Shown here: positions 1 to 5,202 of the stretch, piece by piece
How the letters are laid out: each line of letters opens with the position of its first letter
How positions within the stretch are numbered: the first letter of the stretch is position 1
Source of the DNA: Aquificaceae bacterium
Lineage (GTDB): Bacteria; Aquificota; Aquificia; Aquificales; Aquificaceae
NCBI GenBank assembly: GCA_027014185.1
Contig: JALWEK010000025.1
Coordinates: 1 to 5,202, forward strand
Reading direction: 5' to 3'
DNA: 5,202 nt
Made by a program: the position numbers and the translations under genes
Notes under the pieces: model-generated
The model's input: the letters and a program-made list of their open reading frames with translations, nothing else
Databases searched by the model: none
What the model was told of the DNA's origin: nothing

Positions 1-453
1 GTGGTGAAGGCAACTAGCTACGAGCACGACGAGAGGGGGATAACGGTTGAGGAGGCGAGCCTCGTGGAGAGGATGCAGAGCAAGAGGCTCAGGAAGGGTG
101 AAACCCTGAAAGAGTCCGTCTTATCCCGTGAGGATGCTGTCGTTGTGGGAGGGGACGAAGGCTCGAAGAAGGTTATCCTCACGTGGGGTTCCACCTGGGG
201 GACGGTCCTGGATGTGGCGAAGGAGCTAGGCTTCAAAGTGGTAAGACCCCTGTTCCTAGAACCTTTCCCGGAGGAGAGGATCGGGAGAGAGCTGGATGGG
301 TCGGAGCTCGTTGTCTCGGTGGAGTGTTCCGCCTCGGGGCAGTTCGAGAGGCTACTCAACATGTACGGGATAAGATCGCACAGAAACGTAAAGAAGTTTG
401 ACGGGAGGCCGTTCTTCAGGGACGAGCTCCTCGATATGCTGAGGGAGGTTTGA
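1..453 (+). CDS. korA: 2-oxoacid:ferredoxin oxidoreductase, alpha subunit (C-terminal part, cut by window edge)
   Basis: This is the C-terminal 150 residues of the alpha subunit of a 2-oxoacid:ferredoxin oxidoreductase, most like the 2-oxoglutarate/KorA type. With KorB it oxidatively decarboxylates a 2-oxoacid to acyl-CoA and CO2 in the cytosol and passes electrons to ferredoxin. The visible part opens with a SYEHDERGIT segment and a basic RMQSKRLRK stretch, both typical of the KorA linker. It continues with the transketolase C-terminal-like fold (TWGSTWGTVLDVAKELGFKV, then PFPEE and the VSVECSASGQFERLL helix). The reading frame is open from the first base. The GTG at base 1 is probably internal, because family members are about 370 residues or longer, so the N-terminal pyrimidine-binding domain lies off the window. 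The TGA stop is one base from korB. Substrate (2-oxoglutarate, pyruvate or another 2-oxoacid) cannot be decided here, because the substrate-contacting part of alpha is missing. Confidence 0.85.
   Translation: MVKATSYEHDERGITVEEASLVERMQSKRLRKGETLKESVLSREDAVVVGGDEGSKKVILTWGSTWGTVLDVAKELGFKVVRPLFLEPFPEERIGRELDGSELVVSVECSASGQFERLLNMYGIRSHRNVKKFDGRPFFRDELLDMLREV
444..449 (+). promoter_or_regulatory. Ribosome binding site of korB
   Basis: GGAGGT lies inside the last codons of korA, five bases before the ATG at 455. It is a strong Shine-Dalgarno match and fixes the korB start. Being inside the upstream gene, it points to coupled translation of the two subunits. Confidence 0.7.
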
Positions 454-454
454 T

Positions 455-1249
455 ATGGCCACTACCAGGAGCCTTTACACGGGGGCCGAGATAACCTGGT
501 GTCGTCTATGTGGAAACTTCGGTCTCATGAGTGCCTTCGTCTGGGCTGTGGAGGAACTCTCGGATACCATACCCCTGGAAAGGTTCGTGATGCTCTCAGG
601 TATAGGCTGCCACGGTAAGATCGTGGACTACGTAAACCTAAGCAGCTTCTACTCCATCCACGGGAGAGCCCCTGCTACGGCAACCGGTATAAAGCTCGCC
701 AACCCTGAGCTCTACCCGATCTGTTTCGTCGGGGACGGGGACATATACGCCGAGGGCATATCCCACCTGATATTCGCGGCGAAGAGGAACACCGACATAA
801 CGGTTGTAGTTCACAACAACAGAGCTTACAGTCTCACCACCGGCCAGTTCACACCGACGAGCCCGTCTGTATTCAAAGGTAAGTCCACTCCGGAAGGCCC
901 TCCTGAGGATCCTATGAACCCGATAGCCCTCATGCTAGAAGCGGGAGCGACCTTCGTGGCAAGGGGTTACGTGGGATACACAGACCACCTTAAGGAGATA
1001 ATAAAGAGGGCGATCCTCCACAGAGGCTTCTCCTTCGTGGACGTTCTCCAGCCGTGTGTTGTCTTCTACAACACGTACGAGCTCTACAACAAACAGGTTT
1101 ACAAGCTAGAGGATGAAGGGCACGACCCTACCAACTACAGAGAGGCTTACGAAAGGGCGAAGGAATGGGACTACAACAGGGAGGATGTCATGATACCTAT
1201 AGGTATCTTCTACACGACCGAGAAACCGACGTACGAGGAGAGGGTCTAG
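455..1249 (+). CDS. korB: 2-oxoacid:ferredoxin oxidoreductase, beta subunit (thiamine diphosphate-binding)
   Basis: This 264-residue protein is the thiamine-diphosphate and [4Fe-4S] subunit that pairs with KorA. Visible features in order: the N-terminal cysteine pair C16-x2-C19 (WCRLCGNFG), C52 in GIGCHGK with K55, the ThDP/metal motif starting GDGD at 93-96 and ending HNN at 120-122, the LTTGQ loop at 127-131, and C201 in QPC. The four cysteines C16, C19, C52 and C201 match those that hold the cluster in archaeal two-subunit enzymes. The C-terminal tail IPIGIFYTTEKPTYEERV is typical of KorB. Two places differ from the usual family text: WCRLCG rather than WCPGCG, and LTTGQ where a Lys or Gly often occupies the middle position. 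No separate delta (ferredoxin-like) or gamma subunit follows; the next gene, hydB, starts at the base after this stop. It is a confident member of the family, but the substrate is not resolved. Confidence 0.92.
   Translation: MATTRSLYTGAEITWCRLCGNFGLMSAFVWAVEELSDTIPLERFVMLSGIGCHGKIVDYVNLSSFYSIHGRAPATATGIKLANPELYPICFVGDGDIYAEGISHLIFAAKRNTDITVVVHNNRAYSLTTGQFTPTSPSVFKGKSTPEGPPEDPMNPIALMLEAGATFVARGYVGYTDHLKEIIKRAILHRGFSFVDVLQPCVVFYNTYELYNKQVYKLEDEGHDPTNYREAYERAKEWDYNREDVMIPIGIFYTTEKPTYEERV
1235..1240 (+). promoter_or_regulatory. Ribosome binding site of hydB
   Basis: GAGGAG (continuing AGGG) sits within the last codons of korB, about nine bases before the ATG at 1250. It supports that start, which abuts the korB TAG stop with no spacer. 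Confidence 0.55.
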
Positions 1250-2320
1250 ATGGAGAAGGTCGTTCCCAAGCCTGAGATGGGCAGGCTTGTGGATCTTCTC
1301 CTGGAGAGGGGTTATAGGGTCGTCGCTCCGGTCCTTAAAGAGGGCGTGATACTCTTCGAAGAGGTCGGCTCCTTTTCTCAGGTGGCCAGATGTGTTACCG
1401 AAAAACAGGACAGGGGCCACTACAGGGTTGAGAAAGCCGAGGAGTGGTTCGGTTACGTTCACGGTCCGAACTCCTTAAAGCACTTTCTGCACCCTCCCAA
1501 GACGGATCTGCTGAAGGTGAAACCCGACCTCTCCCAGGAGGTTCCTATCGAAAGAAAAAGGTACGCTTTCTTCGGCATCAGAGGATGCGACATCGCCTCT
1601 TTAAGGATCCTCGACAAGGTCTTTCTAGGGGGCTTCCAGGATCCGTACTACGCCGGTCTAAGGGAAGGGACTTTTACAGTCGCTTTCAACTGCACAAGGC
1701 CGGCCAGAACCTGCTTCTGTGCTTCCGTCGGGACTGGGCCTTTCGTGAGAGGCGGATCCGATCTTATCATCACAGAGCTGAGGGATAGCTTTCTGATAAG
1801 AGCCACGACCGATGAGGGAAAGGATGTGCTGGAAGAACTCGATGGCAGGGAGCCGAAGCAGAGGGATTACGATGAGGAGAAGGAGCTCGAGGAAAGGTCC
1901 CTTTCGGCCATGGTTAGGAGGGTGGACACAAGAGATCTCCCCTCAAAGCTCTTGGAAAAGCTGGAGAGCGATGTGTGGGAGGATGTGGCCAGGAGGTGCT
2001 TGGCCTGCGGGAGCTGTGCTATGGTGTGCCCCACCTGCTTTTGCTACGAGGTGGTAGATGACATAACCTTGGATGGATCCGGGTCCGTGAGGTTCAGGAG
2101 GTGGGATGTCTGCTTCAGGGAGGAGTTCTCCACTATCCACGGCAACCCTATAAGAAAAAGTGTTGCCTCCAGATACAGGCAGTGGCTCCTGCACAAGTTC
2201 TCTTACTGGGTGGGCCAGTTCGGTGAGCTGGGTTGTGTGGGGTGCGGGAGATGTATAACCTGGTGTCCGGTAGGCATAGATATAACGGAAGAGGTAAAGA
2301 GGCTTTTATCCGATGGATAG
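1250..2320 (+). CDS. hydB: Hydrogenase/sulfhydrogenase beta subunit, iron-sulfur electron transfer (HydB/AsrA family)
   Basis: This 356-residue protein is the Fe-S wire that carries electrons between the flavin subunit HydG and the hydrogenase small subunit in group 3b [NiFe]-hydrogenases. Residues 105-160 hold the family's cysteine-rich region: GIRGCD with C113, then C148 and the CFC pair C155/C157. These may bind a further cluster. The C-terminal third carries two ferredoxin-like motifs. The first is C250-x2-C253-x2-C256-x3-C260-P, followed by TCFC. The second is C329-x2-C332-x2-C335-x3-C339-P, followed by VGIDI. Between them is the RRWDVC...RYRQW..HKF segment typical of the family. Length is close to that of the Pyrococcus HydB (about 370). 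No signal peptide or membrane segment is seen, so it should be cytosolic. It follows korB with no gap and overlaps hydG by eight bases. AsrA of anaerobic sulfite reductase is the closest alternative, but no siroheme AsrC gene is present and a matching hydrogenase lies next door. Confidence 0.88.
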   Translation: MEKVVPKPEMGRLVDLLLERGYRVVAPVLKEGVILFEEVGSFSQVARCVTEKQDRGHYRVEKAEEWFGYVHGPNSLKHFLHPPKTDLLKVKPDLSQEVPIERKRYAFFGIRGCDIASLRILDKVFLGGFQDPYYAGLREGTFTVAFNCTRPARTCFCASVGTGPFVRGGSDLIITELRDSFLIRATTDEGKDVLEELDGREPKQRDYDEEKELEERSLSAMVRRVDTRDLPSKLLEKLESDVWEDVARRCLACGSCAMVCPTCFCYEVVDDITLDGSGSVRFRRWDVCFREEFSTIHGNPIRKSVASRYRQWLLHKFSYWVGQFGELGCVGCGRCITWCPVGIDITEEVKRLLSDG

Positions 2321-3122
2321 TCCCTTCCTACTTAGAAAGGGGGTCATAAAGGAAGTTATTCCAGAGAACGAGAACACAAAGCGCTTCCTTATAGAGGTGG
2401 AGGAGTTTCCTCCCTTCAAACCCGGCCAGTTCAACATGCTCTATGTTTACGGCCAGGGTGAGGTTCCCATATCCATAAGCTCGATGAGGAGGGACCTGGT
2501 TGAGCATACAGTCAGGCTGGTGGGCGAGGTAACCGAAGACCTCTTTTCGATGAAGGGGGGAAACATTATAGGCGTAAGAGGTCCCTACGGAAGTCACTTC
2601 CCTGTGGAGCTGTTTAGGGGTTTCGATCTGGTTCTCGTTGCCGGGGGCCTCGGTCTTGCGGATATAAAACCTGTGGTCGAATACGTTATAGGACGAAGGG
2701 AGGATTACGGCAGGGTGTATCTTCTCGTTGGTGCGAAGAACCCTGCCGGTCTCCTTTACAGGGAGAGGTACGGGGAGTGGATGGATGAAGGGATAGATCT
2801 ACTTCTTACTGTGGACAGGCCTGAGGGTTCATGGGAAGGTCACGTGGGGGTCGTTACGGATCTCTTTGAGTTCGTGGATGTGGATCCGCAGAGAACCGTC
2901 GGCATGATGTGTGGTCCCGAGGTGATGATGTACTTTACGGTTAGGAAGTTCCTCGAGATGGGGGTCGAGGAAAGCAGGATATTCCTATCCGTGGAGAGGC
3001 ATATGAAGTGTGCCGTGGGAACGTGCGGACACTGCCAGTTCGGTTACACCTTCGTGTGTAAAGACGGCCCGGTTTTTCCTTATTCCAGGATAAAGTCTAT
3101 CTTCGGCGTGAGGGAGCTCTGA
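2313..3122 (+). CDS. hydG: Hydrogenase/sulfhydrogenase gamma subunit, FAD/NAD(P)-binding oxidoreductase (HydG/AsrB family)
   Basis: This 269-residue ferredoxin-NADP reductase-like subunit would exchange electrons between NAD(P)(H) and the Fe-S chain of HydB. The FAD-binding barrel spans about 10-100, with [11 protein letters not shown] at 35-45, the PISISS flavin motif at 52-57 and GPYGSHFP at 90-97. The NAD(P)-binding domain starts at [16 protein letters not shown] (106-121) and includes the CGPEVMM turn at C200. A [2Fe-2S] site closes the protein: C233, C238, C241 and C249 in [11 protein letters not shown]...VCKDGPVF. In the nucleotide-binding turn the residue after GLGLA is Asp117, where related proteins usually have Pro. 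The start ATG overlaps the end of hydB by eight bases, with an AGAGG ten bases upstream. The 3' end overlaps the oppositely oriented hydA by 26 bases. Preference for NAD or NADP is not readable here. AsrB and dihydroorotate dehydrogenase electron-transfer subunits are relatives, but context favours HydG. Confidence 0.88.
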   Translation: MDSPFLLRKGVIKEVIPENENTKRFLIEVEEFPPFKPGQFNMLYVYGQGEVPISISSMRRDLVEHTVRLVGEVTEDLFSMKGGNIIGVRGPYGSHFPVELFRGFDLVLVAGGLGLADIKPVVEYVIGRREDYGRVYLLVGAKNPAGLLYRERYGEWMDEGIDLLLTVDRPEGSWEGHVGVVTDLFEFVDVDPQRTVGMMCGPEVMMYFTVRKFLEMGVEESRIFLSVERHMKCAVGTCGHCQFGYTFVCKDGPVFPYSRIKSIFGVREL

Positions 3123-4365
3123 CGACCTCGATGAAGTGTGATGCGCAGGATATGCAGGGGTCGAAGTTTCTGATGAGCTTCTCCGCGTTCTTTCTGAGAT
3201 CACCCCTTAAGGTCCTGAGACCGAGCAGGAGATCCTCTTCCATAGCCTTCTGGTTCTGGGAGGTAGGTGGAACTATCTTTGAGAACTCTACAACCCCCTC
3301 CCCGTTTACCCTGTACCTGTGGAAGAGGATACCCCTGGGGGCTTCGGTTATGCCTATGCCCTCACCCTCCTTCACTTGGAAATCCACGTGAGGTTCTCCC
3401 AGCTCCGTTCTCTCCAGCGTCTTTTTAGCCTCACCAAGGGCGTAGATGACCTCGACCATTCTGGCCAGAATGCTCTTGAAGGGATTGGTGCTCGGCAGAT
3501 GATCCTTTACCTTCTCCCTGATCTCCTCGGGCAGTTTCTCAAAGTTGTTGCTCACCCTCGCAAGAGCCCCAACCTCGTAGCTTCTCCCGTCCTTCAACCT
3601 CGAGTAGAGGGCTGTAGAGTGGGGAAGCTGGTACTCCTCGAACCACCCTTCATACTCCTCCTTATCTATCTCCGTCCCGTCCGAGCAAACTATCCTCCCC
3701 TCCACTATCGGGTACTCATCAACTTCTCCCAGGGACACGAGAGGTCTGTCCTTCTCAACCTCAGGATAGGGAAGGGACAAGAGCTCGTCCAGTACATTCC
3801 AGGCTAGGCTGTAAGCTTCTTCTATATCCTCCATTACTCCCTCCAACGCCCTTTCGGACGGCAGCCTGTAAAAACCTCCCACACGAACGTTTACTGGATG
3901 TATGGACCTTCCTCCTAAAGTTTCTATTATCGAGTTCCCAGCTTTCCTTATCCTTAGACCGGCTTCTAGGAGATCCCTTCTCACATTGGCAAGATCTAAG
4001 AAGCTCTCCTTGTCGAAGAAGTCCGGCAGATGGAGGAAGAATATGTGGGCCGCGTGGCTGGAGATCCACTCACCGCAGTAGAGCGCCCTCCTCAGCTTCC
4101 TCAAGTGGGGAGGAACCTTTACATCGAAGATCTTCTCGAAGGCCTCTACAGCCGTTATCTGGTATGCAACCGGGCAGAGGCCGCATACCCTAGCCACTAT
4201 ATCTACTACCTGATCCGGCCTTTTTCCAACCAGGAGCCTTTCGAAGAACCTGGGCGGTTCGAATATCTCGAGTCTAACATCTCTCACCTCTTCCCCTTCG
4301 GTAAACACGAGGACACGTCCGAGGCCCTCAACCCTAGTGAGAGGATCTACCCTAACTTCCCCCAA
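3097..4365 (-). CDS. hydA: [NiFe]-hydrogenase large (alpha) subunit, group 3b-like
   Basis: This is the catalytic NiFe(CN)2CO subunit of a cytosolic bidirectional hydrogenase. With the TTG start at 4365 it has 422 residues, close to the roughly 430 of Pyrococcus HydA. The open frame reaches an ATG at 4443, but that would add 26 unrelated residues lying over hydD. The TTG has GGAGGG five bases upstream and gives MGEVRVDPLTRVEG, as expected for the family. Metal ligands are complete: C61 and C64 in RVCGLCPVAYQ, and C404 and C407 in DPCISCASH. The middle resembles group 3b text: GGRSIHPVNVRVGGFYR, NPFKSILARMVEV, ITEAPRG and PTSQN. Twelve residues ([12 protein letters not shown]) follow His410, the usual cut site of the maturation endopeptidase, so the protein is probably made as a precursor. 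No maturation gene is in view. The gene overlaps hydD by 14 bases and converges on hydG. No F420-type partner is seen, which argues against group 3a. Confidence 0.92.
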   Translation of the reverse strand: MGEVRVDPLTRVEGLGRVLVFTEGEEVRDVRLEIFEPPRFFERLLVGKRPDQVVDIVARVCGLCPVAYQITAVEAFEKIFDVKVPPHLRKLRRALYCGEWISSHAAHIFFLHLPDFFDKESFLDLANVRRDLLEAGLRIRKAGNSIIETLGGRSIHPVNVRVGGFYRLPSERALEGVMEDIEEAYSLAWNVLDELLSLPYPEVEKDRPLVSLGEVDEYPIVEGRIVCSDGTEIDKEEYEGWFEEYQLPHSTALYSRLKDGRSYEVGALARVSNNFEKLPEEIREKVKDHLPSTNPFKSILARMVEVIYALGEAKKTLERTELGEPHVDFQVKEGEGIGITEAPRGILFHRYRVNGEGVVEFSKIVPPTSQNQKAMEEDLLLGLRTLRGDLRKNAEKLIRNFDPCISCASHFIEVVRAPSRRR

Positions 4366-5122
4366 GTTCTCCCTCCAGCATACTCCTGAACTCCCCGGCG
4401 TAGGCGTTTTCGTTTTCAAACAGTCTGCGAACCTCCTCCTCACTCAGTCCCATATTCCTGAACCAGCTGACCAGAGAGCTCACGTTGGGATCCTTGCACG
4501 GACCGAAGCACCCGTAGCACCCCCTCTTCACGGATGGACACAGAGCCCCACACCCTGCCCTCACCACAGGACCCAGACACGGTATCCCGTAGGCGTCCAT
4601 AACGCAGACGTTTCCCCTCAGCTTACACTCCATACACAGGGAATAGCTCGGTATCTCAGGTCTTCTGTTGTGAAGGAGGGCCTTAACTAAGTTCTCAAGT
4701 ATGAGAGGGTTTATAGGACACCCGTATATCTCGTAATCTGCCTTCACGTGCTCCTTTACGGGGGTAGATCTGTCTAGAACCTTTATGAACTCCTTCTTAG
4801 GATACATGCTCACGAACTCTTCAAGGCTGCCAAAGTTTCTGAGAGCCTGTATCCCTCCTGAGGTAGCGCACGCCCCTATAGTCACGAGGATATCTGACCT
4901 ATCCCTTATCTCCTTAATGAACTCCTCTTCCTCTCTGGTTGATACGGATCCCTCTACGAAGGCGATATCGAGAGGTTCAAGGGAGTTGTCCCGCTTCCCA
5001 AGGAGCCAGTACTTAAAATCCAGGTAATCCCATAGCTGGGGAAGGTCGAATAGGGCCGCCTGGCATCCATCGCAGGAGGAAAGCTTGAACACCCCAGCCC
5101 TCAACTTACCCATACCTACCAC
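4352..5122 (-). CDS. hydD: [NiFe]-hydrogenase small (delta) subunit, group 3b-like
   Basis: This 256-residue protein holds the Fe-S chain that leads electrons to and from the NiFe site in HydA. Numbered from the GTG at 5122, the proximal cluster set is C17 and C20 (LSSCDGCQ), C85 (GACATSGG) and C135 (YGCPINP), with the conserved EGSVST at 57-62. The second half has nine cysteines (C163, C166, C173, C182, C191, C195, C202, C205, C209), enough for two more [4Fe-4S] clusters. Length fits Pyrococcus HydD (about 260). There is no twin-arginine signal peptide, as expected for a cytosolic group 3 enzyme. Two starts are possible. GTG 5122 is better placed relative to a GAGGTGG. ATG 5113 gives MGKLRAGVF, which matches where relatives begin. 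The choice changes only three residues. It is the first gene of the leftward block, its TAG lies inside hydA, and the A+T-rich DNA upstream probably holds its promoter. Confidence 0.92.
   Translation of the reverse strand: MVGMGKLRAGVFKLSSCDGCQAALFDLPQLWDYLDFKYWLLGKRDNSLEPLDIAFVEGSVSTREEEEFIKEIRDRSDILVTIGACATSGGIQALRNFGSLEEFVSMYPKKEFIKVLDRSTPVKEHVKADYEIYGCPINPLILENLVKALLHNRRPEIPSYSLCMECKLRGNVCVMDAYGIPCLGPVVRAGCGALCPSVKRGCYGCFGPCKDPNVSSLVSWFRNMGLSEEEVRRLFENENAYAGEFRSMLEGELGGS
4371..4376 (-). promoter_or_regulatory. Ribosome binding site that selects the TTG start of hydA
   Basis: On the minus strand GGAGGG is followed by AGAAC and then TTG (4365-4363). The spacing is five bases. It lies inside the last codons of hydD. 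It is the only good Shine-Dalgarno match near the conserved N-terminus (VDPLTRVEG), and no ATG or GTG occurs in frame between the TTG and that motif. Confidence 0.6.
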
Positions 5123-5202
5123 TAATATACTTCCACCACCTCTCCAGTACCGGGAAATTACGCTGAATTGTTAATATAATTGTGATTATGCTATCTATAT
5201 AC
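5123..5202 (-). promoter_or_regulatory. A+T-rich upstream region of hydDA with a TATA-like element
   Basis: These 80 bases are the only intergenic DNA in the window and are distinctly richer in A+T than the genes. On the minus strand TTATATTAA (5179-5171) resembles an archaeal TATA box. Initiation about 25 bases downstream would fall near 5150 and leave a leader of roughly 30 bases carrying GGAGAGGTGG (5145-5136). No convincing bacterial -35/-10 pair was seen, and no clear operator palindrome. A second TATATTA (5129-5123) lies directly against the GTG start and is too close to serve. The region continues past the window edge, so a divergent gene or further control sites may exist there. Confidence 0.4.

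Noticed and set aside
18..362. 114-codon minus-strand frame opposite korA
   Set aside because: Its serine/threonine/proline-rich translation mirrors the real KorA codons on the other strand. No homologous motif is visible.
1444..1788. 114-codon open frame inside hydB in another forward frame
   Set aside because: The hydB frame carries the family motifs here. This frame is arginine- and serine-rich with no domain, as expected for a shifted reading of AGG-rich DNA.
1250..3122. HydBG interpreted as anaerobic sulfite reductase AsrA-AsrB
   Set aside because: The families are related, but no siroheme/Fe-S AsrC gene follows and the matching hydrogenase subunits lie immediately downstream on the other strand. 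The sulfite reductase reading cannot be fully excluded from sequence alone.
3003..3140. Ten-base direct repeat ATGAAGTGTG at 3003 and 3131
   Set aside because: The first copy encodes the conserved HydG cluster motif and the second is antisense to the conserved His/Phe region of hydA. Two copies with no further similarity are best explained by chance.
3163..3182. Possible small hairpin GAAG...CTTC after the hydG stop
   Set aside because: It has a four-base stem with a long loop and no T-run, lies within conserved hydA coding sequence, and is too weak to call a terminator.
3319..3807. 162-codon open frame on the plus strand
   Set aside because: It lies wholly antisense to hydA, whose protein shows all the expected conserved motifs. 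The translation is low-complexity Leu/Pro/Arg text with no recognisable domain and is best read as a shadow.
4366..4443. N-terminal extension of hydA from ATG 4443
   Set aside because: It would overlap hydD by 92 bases and add residues unlike any hydrogenase N-terminus. The TTG at 4365 with a well-placed ribosome site fits better.
4337..4690. 117-codon open frame on the plus strand
   Set aside because: It is antisense to the hydD cysteine-rich region and the hydA start. It has no family resemblance or convincing ribosome site.

Overview
This window holds six protein genes in two convergent, tightly packed blocks, with almost no non-coding DNA apart from an A+T-rich stretch at the right edge. 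Reading rightward (1-3122) are the 3' part of a 2-oxoacid:ferredoxin oxidoreductase alpha subunit (korA-like), its thiamine-diphosphate beta subunit (korB-like), an iron-sulfur electron-transfer subunit of the HydB (sulfhydrogenase beta / AsrA-like) family, and an FAD/NAD(P)-binding HydG (gamma / AsrB-like) subunit. Reading leftward (5122-3097) are the [NiFe]-hydrogenase small subunit (hydD-like) and large subunit (hydA-like). Together HydB, HydG, HydD and HydA are the four subunits of a cytosolic, NAD(P)-linked group 3b ('sulfhydrogenase') enzyme.

The layout is unusual in two ways. First, the four hydrogenase subunits, familiar as one co-directional run (beta, gamma, delta, alpha), are split into two tail-to-tail pairs. 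The 3' ends of hydG and hydA overlap by 26 bases on opposite strands. Second, the beta-gamma (diaphorase) pair follows the oxidoreductase genes with 1-base, 0-base and minus-8-base junctions, so KorAB and HydBG look translationally coupled. A plausible reading is that electrons from CoA-dependent 2-oxoacid oxidation, the HydBG flavin/NAD(P) module and the NiFe site are used in one fermentative redox circuit. Either ferredoxin links them or the KorAB and HydBG proteins contact each other directly. This is inferred from gene order only.

The organism is most likely a thermophilic anaerobic archaeon or a deep-branching thermophilic bacterium. Arginine is mostly AGG/AGA, ATA isoleucine codons are common, the proteins are rich in Glu, Lys and Arg, genes overlap heavily, GTG and TTG starts are likely, and the enzymes are oxygen-sensitive Fe-S and NiFe types. 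No phylogenetic marker gene is present, so nothing finer can be assigned. G+C is roughly half by eye in the genes and clearly lower in 5123-5202.

No RNA genes, mobile elements, CRISPR arrays or notable repeats were seen. All six genes belong to known families. The points of interest are the gene arrangement, the overlaps and a few deviations in motif residues.
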